A stretch of DNA of 64,000 bases, taken from NCBI GenBank assembly GCA_963921935.1, contig OY998180.1:87975139-88039138 (forward strand). The letters run 5' to 3'. The notes under the pieces were generated by a model, which saw only the letters and a list, made by a program, of their open reading frames with translations, did no database searches and was not told where the DNA came from. A program made the position numbers and the translations under genes. Source of the stretch: Galeruca laticollis (taxonomy: Eukaryota > Arthropoda > Insecta > Coleoptera > Chrysomelidae). This document shows, piece after piece, positions 41,171 through 51,673 of the stretch (the first letter of the stretch is position 1; every line of letters begins with the position of its first letter).

Positions 41171-43232
41171 TGCTAACAAGACATGGTTCAAAAAGTGGCC
41201 GACGACAACGACGACGACATACACCATAGATATAGAAATAAAAACATACTCACAGGTTTTTGTTTGTTTCATGGGTTTCTCGCTAAAACCCTAAAAAATA
41301 ACTCAAAATATTCCAACTTTTTTGGGGTAAACCAATACTTTTCTCGCATCCTAGCTGTGGTTGGGCGGAAAAGTAACAAAAACTGTCCATAGACAAGTAA
41401 AATGAGTTAATAATACATTGCAAATATATAATACAAAGTTTATATGCACTTTTTCACAAAATCAGTATGCACTAATTTCTAGAAATTCTCATAGAGTACC
41501 TGGTTATAAAGCTTAAATATCGTATAAGAAAATGTAGTTTTGAGTTTAAAGGTTCAATTATTGGGAGGTGAAATATACCTTCTGAACCGTGTAAGTATAT
41601 TATGTAAATCACAACGGAACTCAATTTTAATATATAAATATGGTGGATATTTGTTCATTATGATGTGATAAAGCATTACCATATGTAAATGCTTTCTCTT
41701 TTCCATGCTTAACCAATTAGCGTCCCTCAATTTGTTGCTTATCCTCCGAAATTTTCGTAGTCCGTACATAAATAATTTGAATATAATATGTAAAATCAAC
41801 TTAGAGAGGCTAAAACGTAATTGATAAGGTTTCCTTGAAACACAAAAGTTGAAACTACGAGACCTTTTCATTGAACTTACCAATAAAATGTTTACTTACT
41901 ACTCTCTATTTGCTTATATTAGAAAGTGGTATGTTTTCAGTGGAGAACGGGAAAATCCATAAAACAGGGTAGACAACTTGAAGGTTATATTGTAAACATC
42001 AATGATATTTTCAAAATATTCCATATTATATTTATTTAAGACTCAACCCGAATCGGTCCTCAATTCTTGAATCAGGATTATAGAAAAACTATTTCGGCGT
42101 TACAATGGGTAGTTTTTCAGAATAATAAGTATAATGATCATTATTGATGATTGTAATTATAAAGATAGGCATATACATGATATATCAATTATTCTTATAT
42201 GAAAATTGGGATAAACATCAATATTTTGAAAATCTACTGCCAACTGCAAGACCTAATTTTCTTATTTTATAATATTTATCGTTCATTTCTGCTAAAAACT
42301 TGTTGTTTTTCTTAAATATGATAGCGATTTATTTGTTGAGATCTTGCTGGCTCGTTCCAAACATACCCATCCAACCTTTGAAATTCCGTATTGTTATTTT
42401 AGAATTAAGCAGACAACGTAGCTTTCAGAGAAGGCAACCCGATAGCTTTTCAACAGGTTAATATTGAAATTATCTATTTAATGAGAGATTCAGTATTGAT
42501 TAAACCATTACAAATTTAGTTTTGAATTACGTAGTTGAAAATAGCTGAGGAAATCAGGGATATAATTTTCAAAGCAATCGAATGTATTACAGATGCATAT
42601 GTGAAACATATTCTGTGCTATATAGGATTATTTCATTTTATATATTTATATATAACATGTGGGTTGCTGGGTTTCAAGCGATATAATAAATTTGGATAGA
42701 TAAAACCGAGAGCTAAACACCTGGACGAAATGTGTACACCATAAATTCGAGGAAATCCTAAGGAATACTTGCATTTACGTAGAGATCCTTGGAAATACCC
42801 GGAAATTCTAGGAAGTCTTTTGGAAAATCCCGGAAACCCTTGGAAATCCTCGGAAACCCTAATAAATCAAAGGAAATGCTCTAGAGGCGGGTAATATCCA
42901 AATCTAGTTTTTTGTAAATATATAAACATAATTTAAAATTTTCAGAATATCTTTCGAAAAAAAATAAGGTGTACGGTTTGAAACTTTTTTTCATCTGAGT
43001 AACATTTTTCAGTTATGAAAACCTCGATGAAAACTTATATAATAATCGTACGTTTTTTGGAATAGTAACAAACAAGAATAAACTAAAAAATAGACCTCTT
43101 ACAAAAATACAGAAAAACAAACTTTAGATTTAACATTAAATTGATATAAATAGATGCGTTATTAAGAATAACTACCAAGAGTTAATGACTCTGGAATTTA
43201 ACTTTCAATTGGTCGGCATATTTGGCCAATTT
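41171..43232. other. AT-rich non-coding stretch
   Basis: No convincing gene. The longest frame (minus, 41554-41883, 109 codons) has no recognisable feature. About 42745-42890 is a degenerate ~14-bp repeat of the type GGAAATCCTNGGAAA. Confidence 0.5.
42745..42890. repeat. Degenerate short tandem repeat (GGAAATCCT type)
   Basis: About ten variants of GGAAATCC/GGAAACCC/GGAAATTC at 13-16-bp spacing. Confidence 0.7.
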
Positions 43233-43629
43233 TTAGAAAATCTGCCTCGGCCAATTCATACTGCTCCTTTCTACCATTAAAAGTAATGGACCATAAAAAA
43301 TAAAATCACTCTCATCCGTACAAATATCTTTACGTTTCGGCCAGTTAAAAATTTTATCAGATCTTCCAGCTTTCTTGAGTCTTGAGAAATTGTATTTTGA
43401 ATATTTTATCTTCAATATTTTCATTAATCTGTCCCAAATACCATCTTTGTTCATAATACGAGTATATTGCATAATATTCGTTTACAAGTCGGTTTACAAC
43501 TATTGGTAGAATACGACTATTATTTCCTTCCACTGATTCCTTCATATTTCGTTCTTCACTCTCTATGTTACTGTCGATTTCAATATATTCAGTGTCAGTA
43601 CTGACATCGTATTTTATAATCTCATCCAA
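43233..43629 (-). pseudogene. C-terminal domain fragment of a transposon protein (unclassified)
   Basis: Two overlapping minus-strand frames (43357-43629 and 43233-43472), joined by a frameshift, read VNEYYAIYSYYEQRWYLGQI, then KIQFLKTQ and FNWPKRKDICTDESDFIFYG. This pattern (YYIGQI ... FLKK ... WP...D) is a C-terminal domain seen in hypothetical insect transposon proteins. The acidic part before it (DTEYIEIDSNIESEE) is typical of linkers. I do not recognise a named family, and the catalytic part is not visible here. Confidence 0.45.
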
Positions 43630-43977
43630 TCTATCGGAAGATTCCGACGAACTAATTTCACAATATCTCTTTTTGGTTATATTCTTAGTAACATTAGCAG
43701 CTCATTTATTAGACTTTCCTTTTTCTTGGTGTATTTTGGGGCTATGTTTTACCTTAAACCTTCGCAATCGGTCTGTGTTAACCTTATTCTCTCTGATTGG
43801 TCGAGTAGTCAGCATAATGAAGACTTCTTTATAACAACTATCTTATTTTCTACTGCAACTCGAACAATCGCCCCTTAAACGCAAGCAGTGTGATCGTCTC
43901 GATCGCTATCGAACTTCGAAGAATATTTAAAGTTCCACCTAAGCCCAGGGTAGAAATATTACCTACAGAACACATTA

Positions 43978-44119
43978 TTTACTACCATTACATCAACACT
44001 CACAATTACACTGTCTGACGAAGGTAAACAGTTTACCGTCAGTCTCTGAAGACAATAGCTTGGTTATCGAAACGCGCGTCAGACAGTGTAATTGTGAGTG
44101 TGTAGTAGTAGTAAATAGT
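43978..44119. repeat. Inverted repeat with perfect 24-bp arms
   Basis: 43997-44020 (CACTCACAATTACACTGTCT + GACG) is the exact complement of 44077-44100, with a 56-bp spacer containing TCTGAAGACAATAGCTTGGTT + ATCGAAACGCG. Weaker pairing extends outward to about 43978 and 44119. It resembles a small non-autonomous hairpin element. Confidence 0.8.
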
Positions 44120-44457
44120 GTGTTCGGTATGAATATCACCAACGGTTCCAGTAATTCCAACTTAGAAGTATTACATAAATCTGAAAAGTCACTCTTGGGA
44201 TTATATAAATCGACTTCACTACATGGTGACTTGACAGGAAAATAATTAAATACATTTTTTGTTTGTTCATCTGTATCAATAAGTAATACCAAGTTGTTAT
44301 CAGAATGTTCGTCTGATTCTTCTTCCTGCTGATTTAGAACATCAGTAGCTGATAGTATTGGCACATAATACCAACTATTTCCTTCGGCAACAATTCCCAG
44401 TTCCTCCACTGTATCTCGCAACGCACTTCTCAAAGCATTTTCTACTACCGTATTCAT
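43993..44457 (-). CDS. Unrecognised 154-aa ORF
   Basis: Starts MNTVVENALRSALRDTVEEL. Acidic Glu/Asp/Ser-rich middle part. Its last ~35 codons run through the 43978-44119 hairpin, so the true C-terminus was probably altered by that insertion. It lies 360 bp upstream of the transposon-protein fragment at 43233-43629 on the same strand and might be its N-terminal part. The family is unknown, and it may be a relic. Confidence 0.35.
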   Translation of the reverse strand: MNTVVENALRSALRDTVEELGIVAEGNSWYYVPILSATDVLNQQEEESDEHSDNNLVLLIDTDEQTKNVFNYFPVKSPCSEVDLYNPKSDFSDLCNTSKLELLEPLVIFIPNTLFTTTTHSQLHCLTRVSITKLLSSETDGKLFTFVRQCNCEC

Positions 44458-46677
44458 ACAGTCGTCAGTTACATCTTATAAATTTGAATTCCTTAAGCTA
44501 ATATTTCTCGCATTGTCATCCCTTTTTTGTTGACTGGGAAAAATAAGGACGTGTTTAGAATCGTTAGAACATTGTTAATTGCTTTAATCCTATAATGTTT
44601 ATGAATGCTTCCGTAGACTCATATTACGTCACCTGTTACCACTACGGCTGCTCCAAGGAAAAACACAGTAACCAACAAAAAAATCAAAATTCACTTTTCT
44701 ACATGTTACCACATACTTGGTCCTTACGCATGTTATAAGCTGGATTTGAATGGTCTATCTGTATTAGAAATCATAGTTTGACCACCCTCAAACACAGTAT
44801 CTACATTAATTCTTTAAAAGTACCAAAGTAAATCACAGTATATACCAGTTACTAAGTTTTAATGTGGTTATAAGTAGATGCTGTGTTTTAAGTTGGTTTA
44901 AAATTATATCTACTATTATTATTATTGTACAACCAGTCGCAGACGAGTCAACAGCCGTTTGAAACTCCCTTTCTCTATCGTGATTCATTATCTCACCACG
45001 TGCGTGATTTTGTTACCGATTTAAGTGTTTCTCTGTAAATAACAATGTCCAATACACGAATACGACGAATACTGGAGATGTGCAATAGACAAATGTAAGT
45101 AACTAACTGATTTGTATATTAGTTTCAAGTTATAAGACGTGAATCTAGAGCCGCGTTGAAGTTTGTATCAATTCAGAGGCCTCAATAATGTTGCTTCCCA
45201 AATTTCTGTACCTCACCGAAAAGATTACAAATAGTCAAACTACTAAAAAAAGCAAAATATTAATGTTTTAGAACTATTTGACTGTTTGAAGGAAACGGTG
45301 GATAGTTTTTCCAAAGGTGGATATTTTTTCCAAAGAGGAGTATACTTCGGATGCAGTTAGTAATTGCAGCACCAGCATTTCAATATCAAACGACGACAGT
45401 GTTACAGATCCCGATTTTCAAATGGAGTTTAACACTAGCTATAATAGTGATCAGGAAAATGTGCATACTACTCCAAATGAATATCTAGAGATGCCTTACG
45501 AAATGCCTGAAAACACTGATGGTATAGTAGTACCAATAACTACACGGGGACCTATTATTGAAGATTATGACATATTAGAAGATATCCGAGAAGTTGCTAC
45601 TACGGTAAATATATTACAAGGCAAGACTATAAACGGCACTGTAAATACTGCTAGTAATGAAATAGTCCAAGTAAGCGGAGGAGGTAAAAATAGAAGGCGT
45701 AAAGCGGCTGTGAAGAGACCTGTATTAAGCAATGAGCAAAAAGCAAATAGAGAGAAGAAAAAGCACCCGATAAGGCCATTCTGCCAAGGAAAATGCCGAA
45801 AAAGCTGTCAGAAATGTACACAAGAAGAACGCAATGTAATATGGGATACTTATTGGCCCCTGAATTATACAAATAGACGAAAATGGATGGCAAAAAACGT
45901 GCATCTGACATATATTAAAAGAAGAACGACAGTCCAAGCTAATAACGATAGCTATAAGAAAACATGTAGTCGTCTATATTTTCTGCCACATAATAATTTC
46001 AGTTTACCGGTTTGTCGCTTATTTTTACTTAATACCTTGAGGTATACAAATGATTCTGTCTTGACAGAATTATGTCATGCCATGAAAAAACAGGAGGGAT
46101 GTGCTGCAGTGAAGGAGAATAGAGGAGCTCATGCAAAACCTACTTGTAATCGTGAACTAATAAAAGAACATATGGATAGCTTCCACTCAACTGTAGCTCA
46201 TCATAGAAGACATAATGTTCCTAATATAAGGTACCTACCACGAGAACTTACTGTACAATCGATGTTCCAAGATTTCAATTCAAAATATCCCAATGTGTGT
46301 AAAAAAGAAACTTACAGAAAGACTCTAAAAGATATGCATATATCTCTGTGTATGCCTACCTATTTCAGACACTTGTGACGAATGCCTCGCCTTGGAAATG
46401 CAGGTGAAAGAACCCGAGGCAGTAATAAATAACGACGCAGCAGTGAAGAATATAAAGGAAAAATTGACTCTACATGAAACTAAAGCTATCAACAAATACA
46501 CAAACGACAGTAAAATTACAGACAATCCAACAATAAAAATATACTCTATGGATTTGCAAAAAGTATTACTATTTCCAAATATGCCTTCAATTAAAGACAG
46601 TTATTTTACAAGTAGACTTGTTGTATTTAACGAGACTTTCGCAGCACTACATAAGAACCCAATCAATAATAGTTATT

Positions 46678-46800
46678 TGTAAAACAAGTGTCACAATGAC
46701 TCGTTTTGTAGTACGAATGAAGTTTGCACAACTCAACGCTTCGCGGTTCGTTTTGCAAATCACGACTACTACAGAAAGTCATTGTGGCACAAGTTTTACA
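46678..46800. repeat. 123-bp hairpin element (MITE-like)
   Basis: TGTAAAACAAGTGTCACAATGACT at the left pairs with AGTCATTGTGGCACAAGTTTTACA at the right, with three mismatches in 24. It sits at the left edge of the ~0.8-kb interruption of the transposase pseudogene. Confidence 0.75.
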
Positions 46801-47487
46801 CAATATTTTTTATAATTTGCATTTATTAAATTATTCAAATACAATATTATTTCATATAATCCCAGTTTTTAAACTAGGAGGAGTGGTTTAAATTTAAATT
46901 GGCAATTCTGTTGGTTCCTAATTGGTCAGATCACAGATGGTTTTATTCAGCACTTCTGACTTTTGACATATAACCGAATAATTATGTAAATTGTAAACAA
47001 ACTTTCATTTAAGCAAAAAGAGGATGATTATTTGTTTAAAAAAGAGCTTCATCGTATATGCTTTTGCGAACTATTTATGTTATATCATGAACAGAATTAT
47101 TTCTGTAATACATCTTCACATAGATATCTGGTAATTTATCCCAAAAATGGAACGTTTTGTATACCTATATATATTGATCCTATACAATGTAAAAATAAAC
47201 AATTGACAAATCATTGATAAATAAACGTTAGCGTACTTTATTCATTAATATGTTTAATCACTCTAATTTACCTTTAATATAATAATTTGCTAGCTAGAAC
47301 AACGCTAGACCATTTTATTTGCAATGTGTGTTAAGGTTAAAGTAAAATGTCAAATAAAAATATAACTAAATACATTAACCAACTGTACACTAAAAATTAC
47401 TATAACAGTGTTCAAAGAGCTTCATTGTGACACTGTAAACAATGTTATAATGAAGTCTCTTTTATACGCGAATTGTAAAAAAATTAT
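46801..47487. other. Remaining interruption of the transposase pseudogene
   Basis: AT-rich and non-coding. The small frame at 47032-47217 has no recognisable feature. TGACAC/GTGTCA words near 47430 and 47500 echo the hairpin's arms, so a larger element may end here. Confidence 0.4.
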
Positions 47488-48599
47488 TGTGTAATGTGAC
47501 ACAAAGGTATCGCCGGTCGAAATGCACATAACATTGTAGATTCCGTTGTGGCAATAATAGAATCAGAACGAGATACCACCCACTTTGTATTTTGGGTCGA
47601 TATCTCCACGGCCCAAAACAAAAAGAGGATTATGCGTACGCCATTTGTAATCCTTGTAAATTGAGAACGAGGTCTTAATAGCATTACTTTGAGATGTTTA
47701 ACTAAAGGTCACACTCATACGAGTGCAGATGGTATTCATGGCCACATTGAAAAACATCTAGCACAGGTCAGAGACGTATATGACTTCAGAGATATAAAAA
47801 CTGTAGTTGGTACGTCTAGAAAAAATGTAACTGTCGTAGAGCTGAATAACTTTTATGAATGGAAGAAGAAAAAAAGAACTGCACCTCGTAATAAACCAAG
47901 TGATCCACTAAATATTGTTAAACTCAAGTCTATCGTAGAAATTAAATTTGAGAAGGGATGTCGTTCCATGAAATACAGGACTGATTTTGACGGCGATTTT
48001 GTGACACTTGATTTTTTACAAAAGAGATTTAATGCATCAAAACGACCTGAATTGCTCCCAACACACCGATAAATTCCAAAAAGGAAGAAGAATGATATAA
48101 TCAAGGTACTTGGGCCCTTAATTCCTGCGTCAAGGAGAGAATTTTGGACCACCCTACGAGAAAACGATATTGTTGAAGATCTTAATTCGGAATATGGTAT
48201 AACCGAGGATGTTGATGAGCTATAAATTAATTTATATGTTATATAAAATAAACTATAATCAAAACTACCACTTTTTAATAATGTATAAGTAAATTAACAG
48301 GCAATTTAATTTCGTAAATCATTCTAATATGCCAAGCAAGAACACGGCATACACATTGCTGTGTATTTGTTATTAAAAGTTACTAAAAAACACCATTGAA
48401 AAACACAGTATATGCTATAAAACACGAAAAAATTACCAAATTTAACCTTTTTGTTTTCATTTTATACTTAACACAAAATAATCGGTATGCAAATATCTAT
48501 TCTTGTTAGCAATAAATGTCACATACAACAGAATATACATTTTCGCCATTTCCCGGTAATTTTGTTTTTACACATACTGTGTTTTTCCTTGGAGCAACC

Positions 48600-49054
48600 G
48601 ACCAGTAGAGAAGCTTATAATAGTTCATTTTGACGCTCCAAATTTCATCAGTCTAAGTATCACCGTTCAAAATAAAAGAGGGGAGGGGGACTTTTGAGAA
48701 GTGCTGTATAAGCTTTAATATTTGTAATATCATATCTTCTTCTTTTTTCTATTCATATATATTAAGTAAATCACAAAGTAGGCCACTTCTTGGTTTAGCC
48801 AAAAATAGTTAGTCAGAGATCAAATTTTCCCCCTTTCAATAGGTTTCCAAATACGTTTATACCTAAGCTATACCGTTCGTTCGCTGATGCTTAAAACGGA
48901 CGGATGGACGGACATCAGAAGCCAAAATATAAGACTTCGATTTTTTCGTCGACTTTATTGACTTGTGTCGAGCATAAACATCGCTATAACAAAATGTGAG
49001 AACTATACACGAACCAGTGTACTGAACAAAACATGCAGTTTGTAAAAAACAGTA
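48600..49054. other. Spacer between two transposase fossils
   Basis: Non-coding. No repeat or gene recognised. Confidence 0.4.
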
Positions 49055-50010
49055 GATACTGACAGATTTTTGTTCCCGAATTTAATTTTGGCTATGGATC
49101 TCCAAAATCTGATATCTGCAAAGTTTGTAATGCGAAAGAAACAAATGACGAATATGTTAGGCGGTATAAAAAAGCATTTGTATAACAAAAACAAGACAGA
49201 AATTTGTTACCATTCTATACATACATTTAGATATGAAAAAACATCACCTCTACCAAAGCTGTCCGGCAGTGTGGCCTTTTATCTAAGACAAGTGGGGATA
49301 TACAATTTGGGAAATAATTGTGTAAGTAAAGGTGACGCCTTTGAAAAGGATTGAAGACAAAGGTGGTAGAGACCCAGTAGAAATAGGAAGCAGAGCTTTA
49401 TAATTCCTAGAAAGCATTAATAACGAAAATGACCATTTAGTAGCCTGGAGCGATTCTGCGGGTGGACAATATAAGAATTTTTCTATTATTTACTTATGGC
49501 ACTACCTACTGTACCAAGGAATTTTTAAAACTGTTGACTTTAAGTTTCCGGAGGTTGGCCATAGTTGCATGGATATTGATAGAGACTTTGGCGCTGTCAA
49601 AAAAGTTATTCGAAAAATATTTATACAGTTGATCAGTACATGACGTTACTAAGGGAAGCTAGAAAAAGGGATGCGTTTGTATTAACTAGAATGGACGATA
49701 CATTTTTTGACCTAAAAGAACTGCCTAGAACGCTGAACTTACAGAAAAAATGCAACAAGGTCAAAATTACTTTTTCGCAATTTAAGATGGAAAAAAGTTG
49801 ATATATTTTGAAATAACGAAGTATAGATATTCACTAGATGAGACAGAAGAGTGGAAAGAAGTAGATATTATTAAACACAAACCAACCCGAACCCCAGGAC
49901 AACACGAAATTTTTTATTGTTTGATTAAATCCCGACTTACAGGAGTCAAAAAATACAGAAGCAACTTCCATTTATTCCAGAAAATTCAAGGATATTTTAT
50001 ATGGACTTAA
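49055..50010 (+). pseudogene. Second transposase fossil of the same general family
   Basis: Fragments in several frames give SPKSDICKVCN near 49100-49135 (compare DTCDEC in the 45-48 kb copy). LPKLSGSVAFYLRQVGIYNLG follows near 49255-49320, and WSDSAGGQYKNFSIIYLW, with the expected catalytic Asp, near 49446-49500. FPEVGHSCMDIDRDFG lies near 49545-49600, and a C-terminal part ends at 50010. The order matches the neighbouring pseudogene but the sequence is quite different, so it is a distinct subfamily. Frameshifts and stops are numerous. Confidence 0.65.
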
Positions 50011-50078
50011 TTTGATCTGAAAGTGATTAGTATTACCTATTTTTGTGTTTTTTCTATCAATAAATATTAGTTGATCCT

Positions 50079-50250
50079 AAATGAAACTCACGGTCTCTTG
50101 TTAATTCCACAATATAATAAAAGTTATTGAAAATTCTAAAAAATTGACAATTATTTCCATAAATCAATATCGAAACAATTGTCAATTTTTTAGAATTTTC
50201 AATAACTTTTATTATATTGTGGAATTAACTAGAGACCGTGAGTTTCATTT
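50079..50250. repeat. Near-perfect inverted repeat: 74-bp arms, 24-bp loop
   Basis: 50079-50152 (AAATGAAACTCACGGTCTCT...TTGACAATT) and 50177-50250 are complements with one visible mismatch. Transcribed, this would form a long hairpin. The arms do not look like coding sequence. Confidence 0.93.
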
Positions 50251-50669
50251 AAAAACATATGAGCATATTCCACGAAGTAAGGGTCGAGACAGTTAATTTC
50301 ATTAGTTGATCCTTTCTTAATATGTTATTATTTCAATTAAAATAGTAAATGGTTGCGCATAAAGGTGCGAACTCAGTTTTTTGTAGAAAACATTAAAAAG
50401 CCTATCACAAACCACAAAAAATTATAAAAGTTGACCCACCGTATTGACGTTACTTCTATTGACTAAGTTTTGACTTAATTCGATTATAATTTCAGTTTAA
50501 ACAGAAAAAGCTCCAATAACATTACTTCAACCCTTAATATCTCAAAATTGTTAAATAGTAACTTAACACCTTCATGCACTAATAGCTTCAATTGAGCATT
50601 CAATTATTTTGTTGCTGTAAGTACTGGAGGAACCGGCCCATTCCAATATCATAATACATAATTTATTCG
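50251..50669. other. Non-coding stretch
   Basis: AT-rich. No gene or repeat recognised. The word TACAGTGGTTTTTATACG at 50670-50687 could be the left end of the Tc1-like element that follows. Confidence 0.4.
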
Positions 50670-51475
50670 AGTACAGTGGTTTTTATACGTTGCCTTACAA
50701 GAATTTACAAGGGTTTATCATGCCCATTATCGGCAGCTGAGTTCGAAAGAGGTCGAATTGTTTGTCTTCGGGAAGCTGCGCTGTCGTTCCGAGAAGTTTC
50801 TGGTAGAATAAACAGGAGTGTGAATACGGTTCTAAGATGTTTTCAGGCATGGCACCAAGAAGGCTGAACACGGAGATCCAGAGGCACAGGACGAGTGAGC
50901 AGGACAACAGAGGGCCAAGATCGTCGCCTAGGGTTATTACCTCTAGGAGATCGTGTCTCATCGATAAGGACAATATATCAACTCAGTGGTTTGCAGAGCA
51001 CGGAAAGGTCCTTGGAATACGAAGTGTTTATAGAGAGATAAGAAGGTTTAGGCTTTTCTCATACCGACCTCATTTGATATCATTTTTAACTCTGGAACAT
51101 CGAAGAAATCAACTTCAGTTGTGCTACGAACGACTAGTGTGGAATCAGGAATGAAACACTAGCGTTTTCAGTGATGACTCCCAGCTCTGCCTAGACATCC
51201 ATGATGGTCGAGTGAGAATGAGGAGACGAGACGAACGTCGTAGCCCTCAATTTTTTGTTGAACGCCATGTACATCGCACTGTTGAAGTTATGATATGGGG
51301 TGCAATTACTTATTGCTCAAGGTCACCTTTAGTCTTCATCAGGGGCAATATGAATGCACATCGATACAGTCAAGAAATGTTATAACCACATATGATTTCT
51401 TACGTCAAGATACTTCAAAGTCCAGCTTTTCAGCAAGATAACGCTCGACCACATATAGCCTTGTACTACTTTTTT
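50670..51475 (+). pseudogene. Tc1-like transposase, N-terminal and central part
   Basis: The helix-turn-helix region is readable at 50736-50864 (ERGRIVCLREAALSFREVSG, INRSVNTVLRCFQAWH). After frameshifts, the central part has RRNQLQLCYERL near 51100, then FSDDSQLCLDIHDGRVRMRR with the first catalytic Asp near 51160-51225. VMIWGAI lies near 51288 and FQQDNARPHIA with the second catalytic Asp near 51428-51462. The frame is lost at about 51475. The missing end with SP-x-LSPIEH-x-W is found ~5.4 kb downstream at 56850-57060, beyond an I-clade LINE. This is most simply explained by insertion of the LINE into the Tc1 gene. Confidence 0.82.
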
Positions 51476-51673
51476 TATTAAAAAAGAACCGCGTCAACCA
51501 TGGAAGGTTATTGGCGGCGGGACAATTGAGAGTAAAGTATTAATCGAAGTTTACAAAACAATTAAGCACTATATTAATTTGTAGAGATTAGTCAATTTTA
51601 AAAACTTAATCATTTCATCACTGTTGACATGATCCAGCGCACTTTTCATTTCACGTGGAAGTTTACTTTCTAA

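Larger units (their letters stand above)
45053..48232 (+). pseudogene. Transposase-like gene of an unclassified insect DNA transposon family
   Basis: A possible first exon at 45053-45093 (MSNTRIRRI...) ends at GTAAGT. The main open part, 45317-46378, is acidic, then basic (RRRKAAVKRP), then has a Cys-rich CQGKCRKSCQKCTQEERN. A frameshift near 46365 precedes DTCDECLALEMQV. The frame continues to DLQKVLLFPNMP and stops at an ~0.8-kb insertion (about 46678-47487). It resumes with FWVDISTAQNKK, the region of the expected catalytic Asp, at ~47590-47625. GHTHTSADGIHGHIE follows near 47705-47750, then a C-terminal part to 48232. Related proteins in insects have W-x-D-x-C-x-x-QNKN and GHT-x-M-x-AD-x-x-H. 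Several breaks make it dead. The family name is unknown to me. Confidence 0.6.
44646..48599 (+). mobile_element. Degenerate DNA transposon with 25-bp terminal inverted repeats (~3.95 kb)
   Basis: The left end 44646-44670 starts GGCTGCTCCAAGGAAAAACA and ends CAGTA. It matches the complement of 48575-48599 with one mismatch (C/T at position 3). The motif AACACAGTA recurs inside both ends (about 44660, 44786, 44830 as ATCACAGTAT, and 48405). The interior holds a broken transposase-like gene. I could not find a convincing target duplication (flanks CCACTAC and GACCAGT). The superfamily is not assigned. Confidence 0.72.

Noticed and set aside
41554..41883. 109-codon minus-strand ORF
   Set aside because: AT-rich. 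No motif, neighbour or start context supports a gene.
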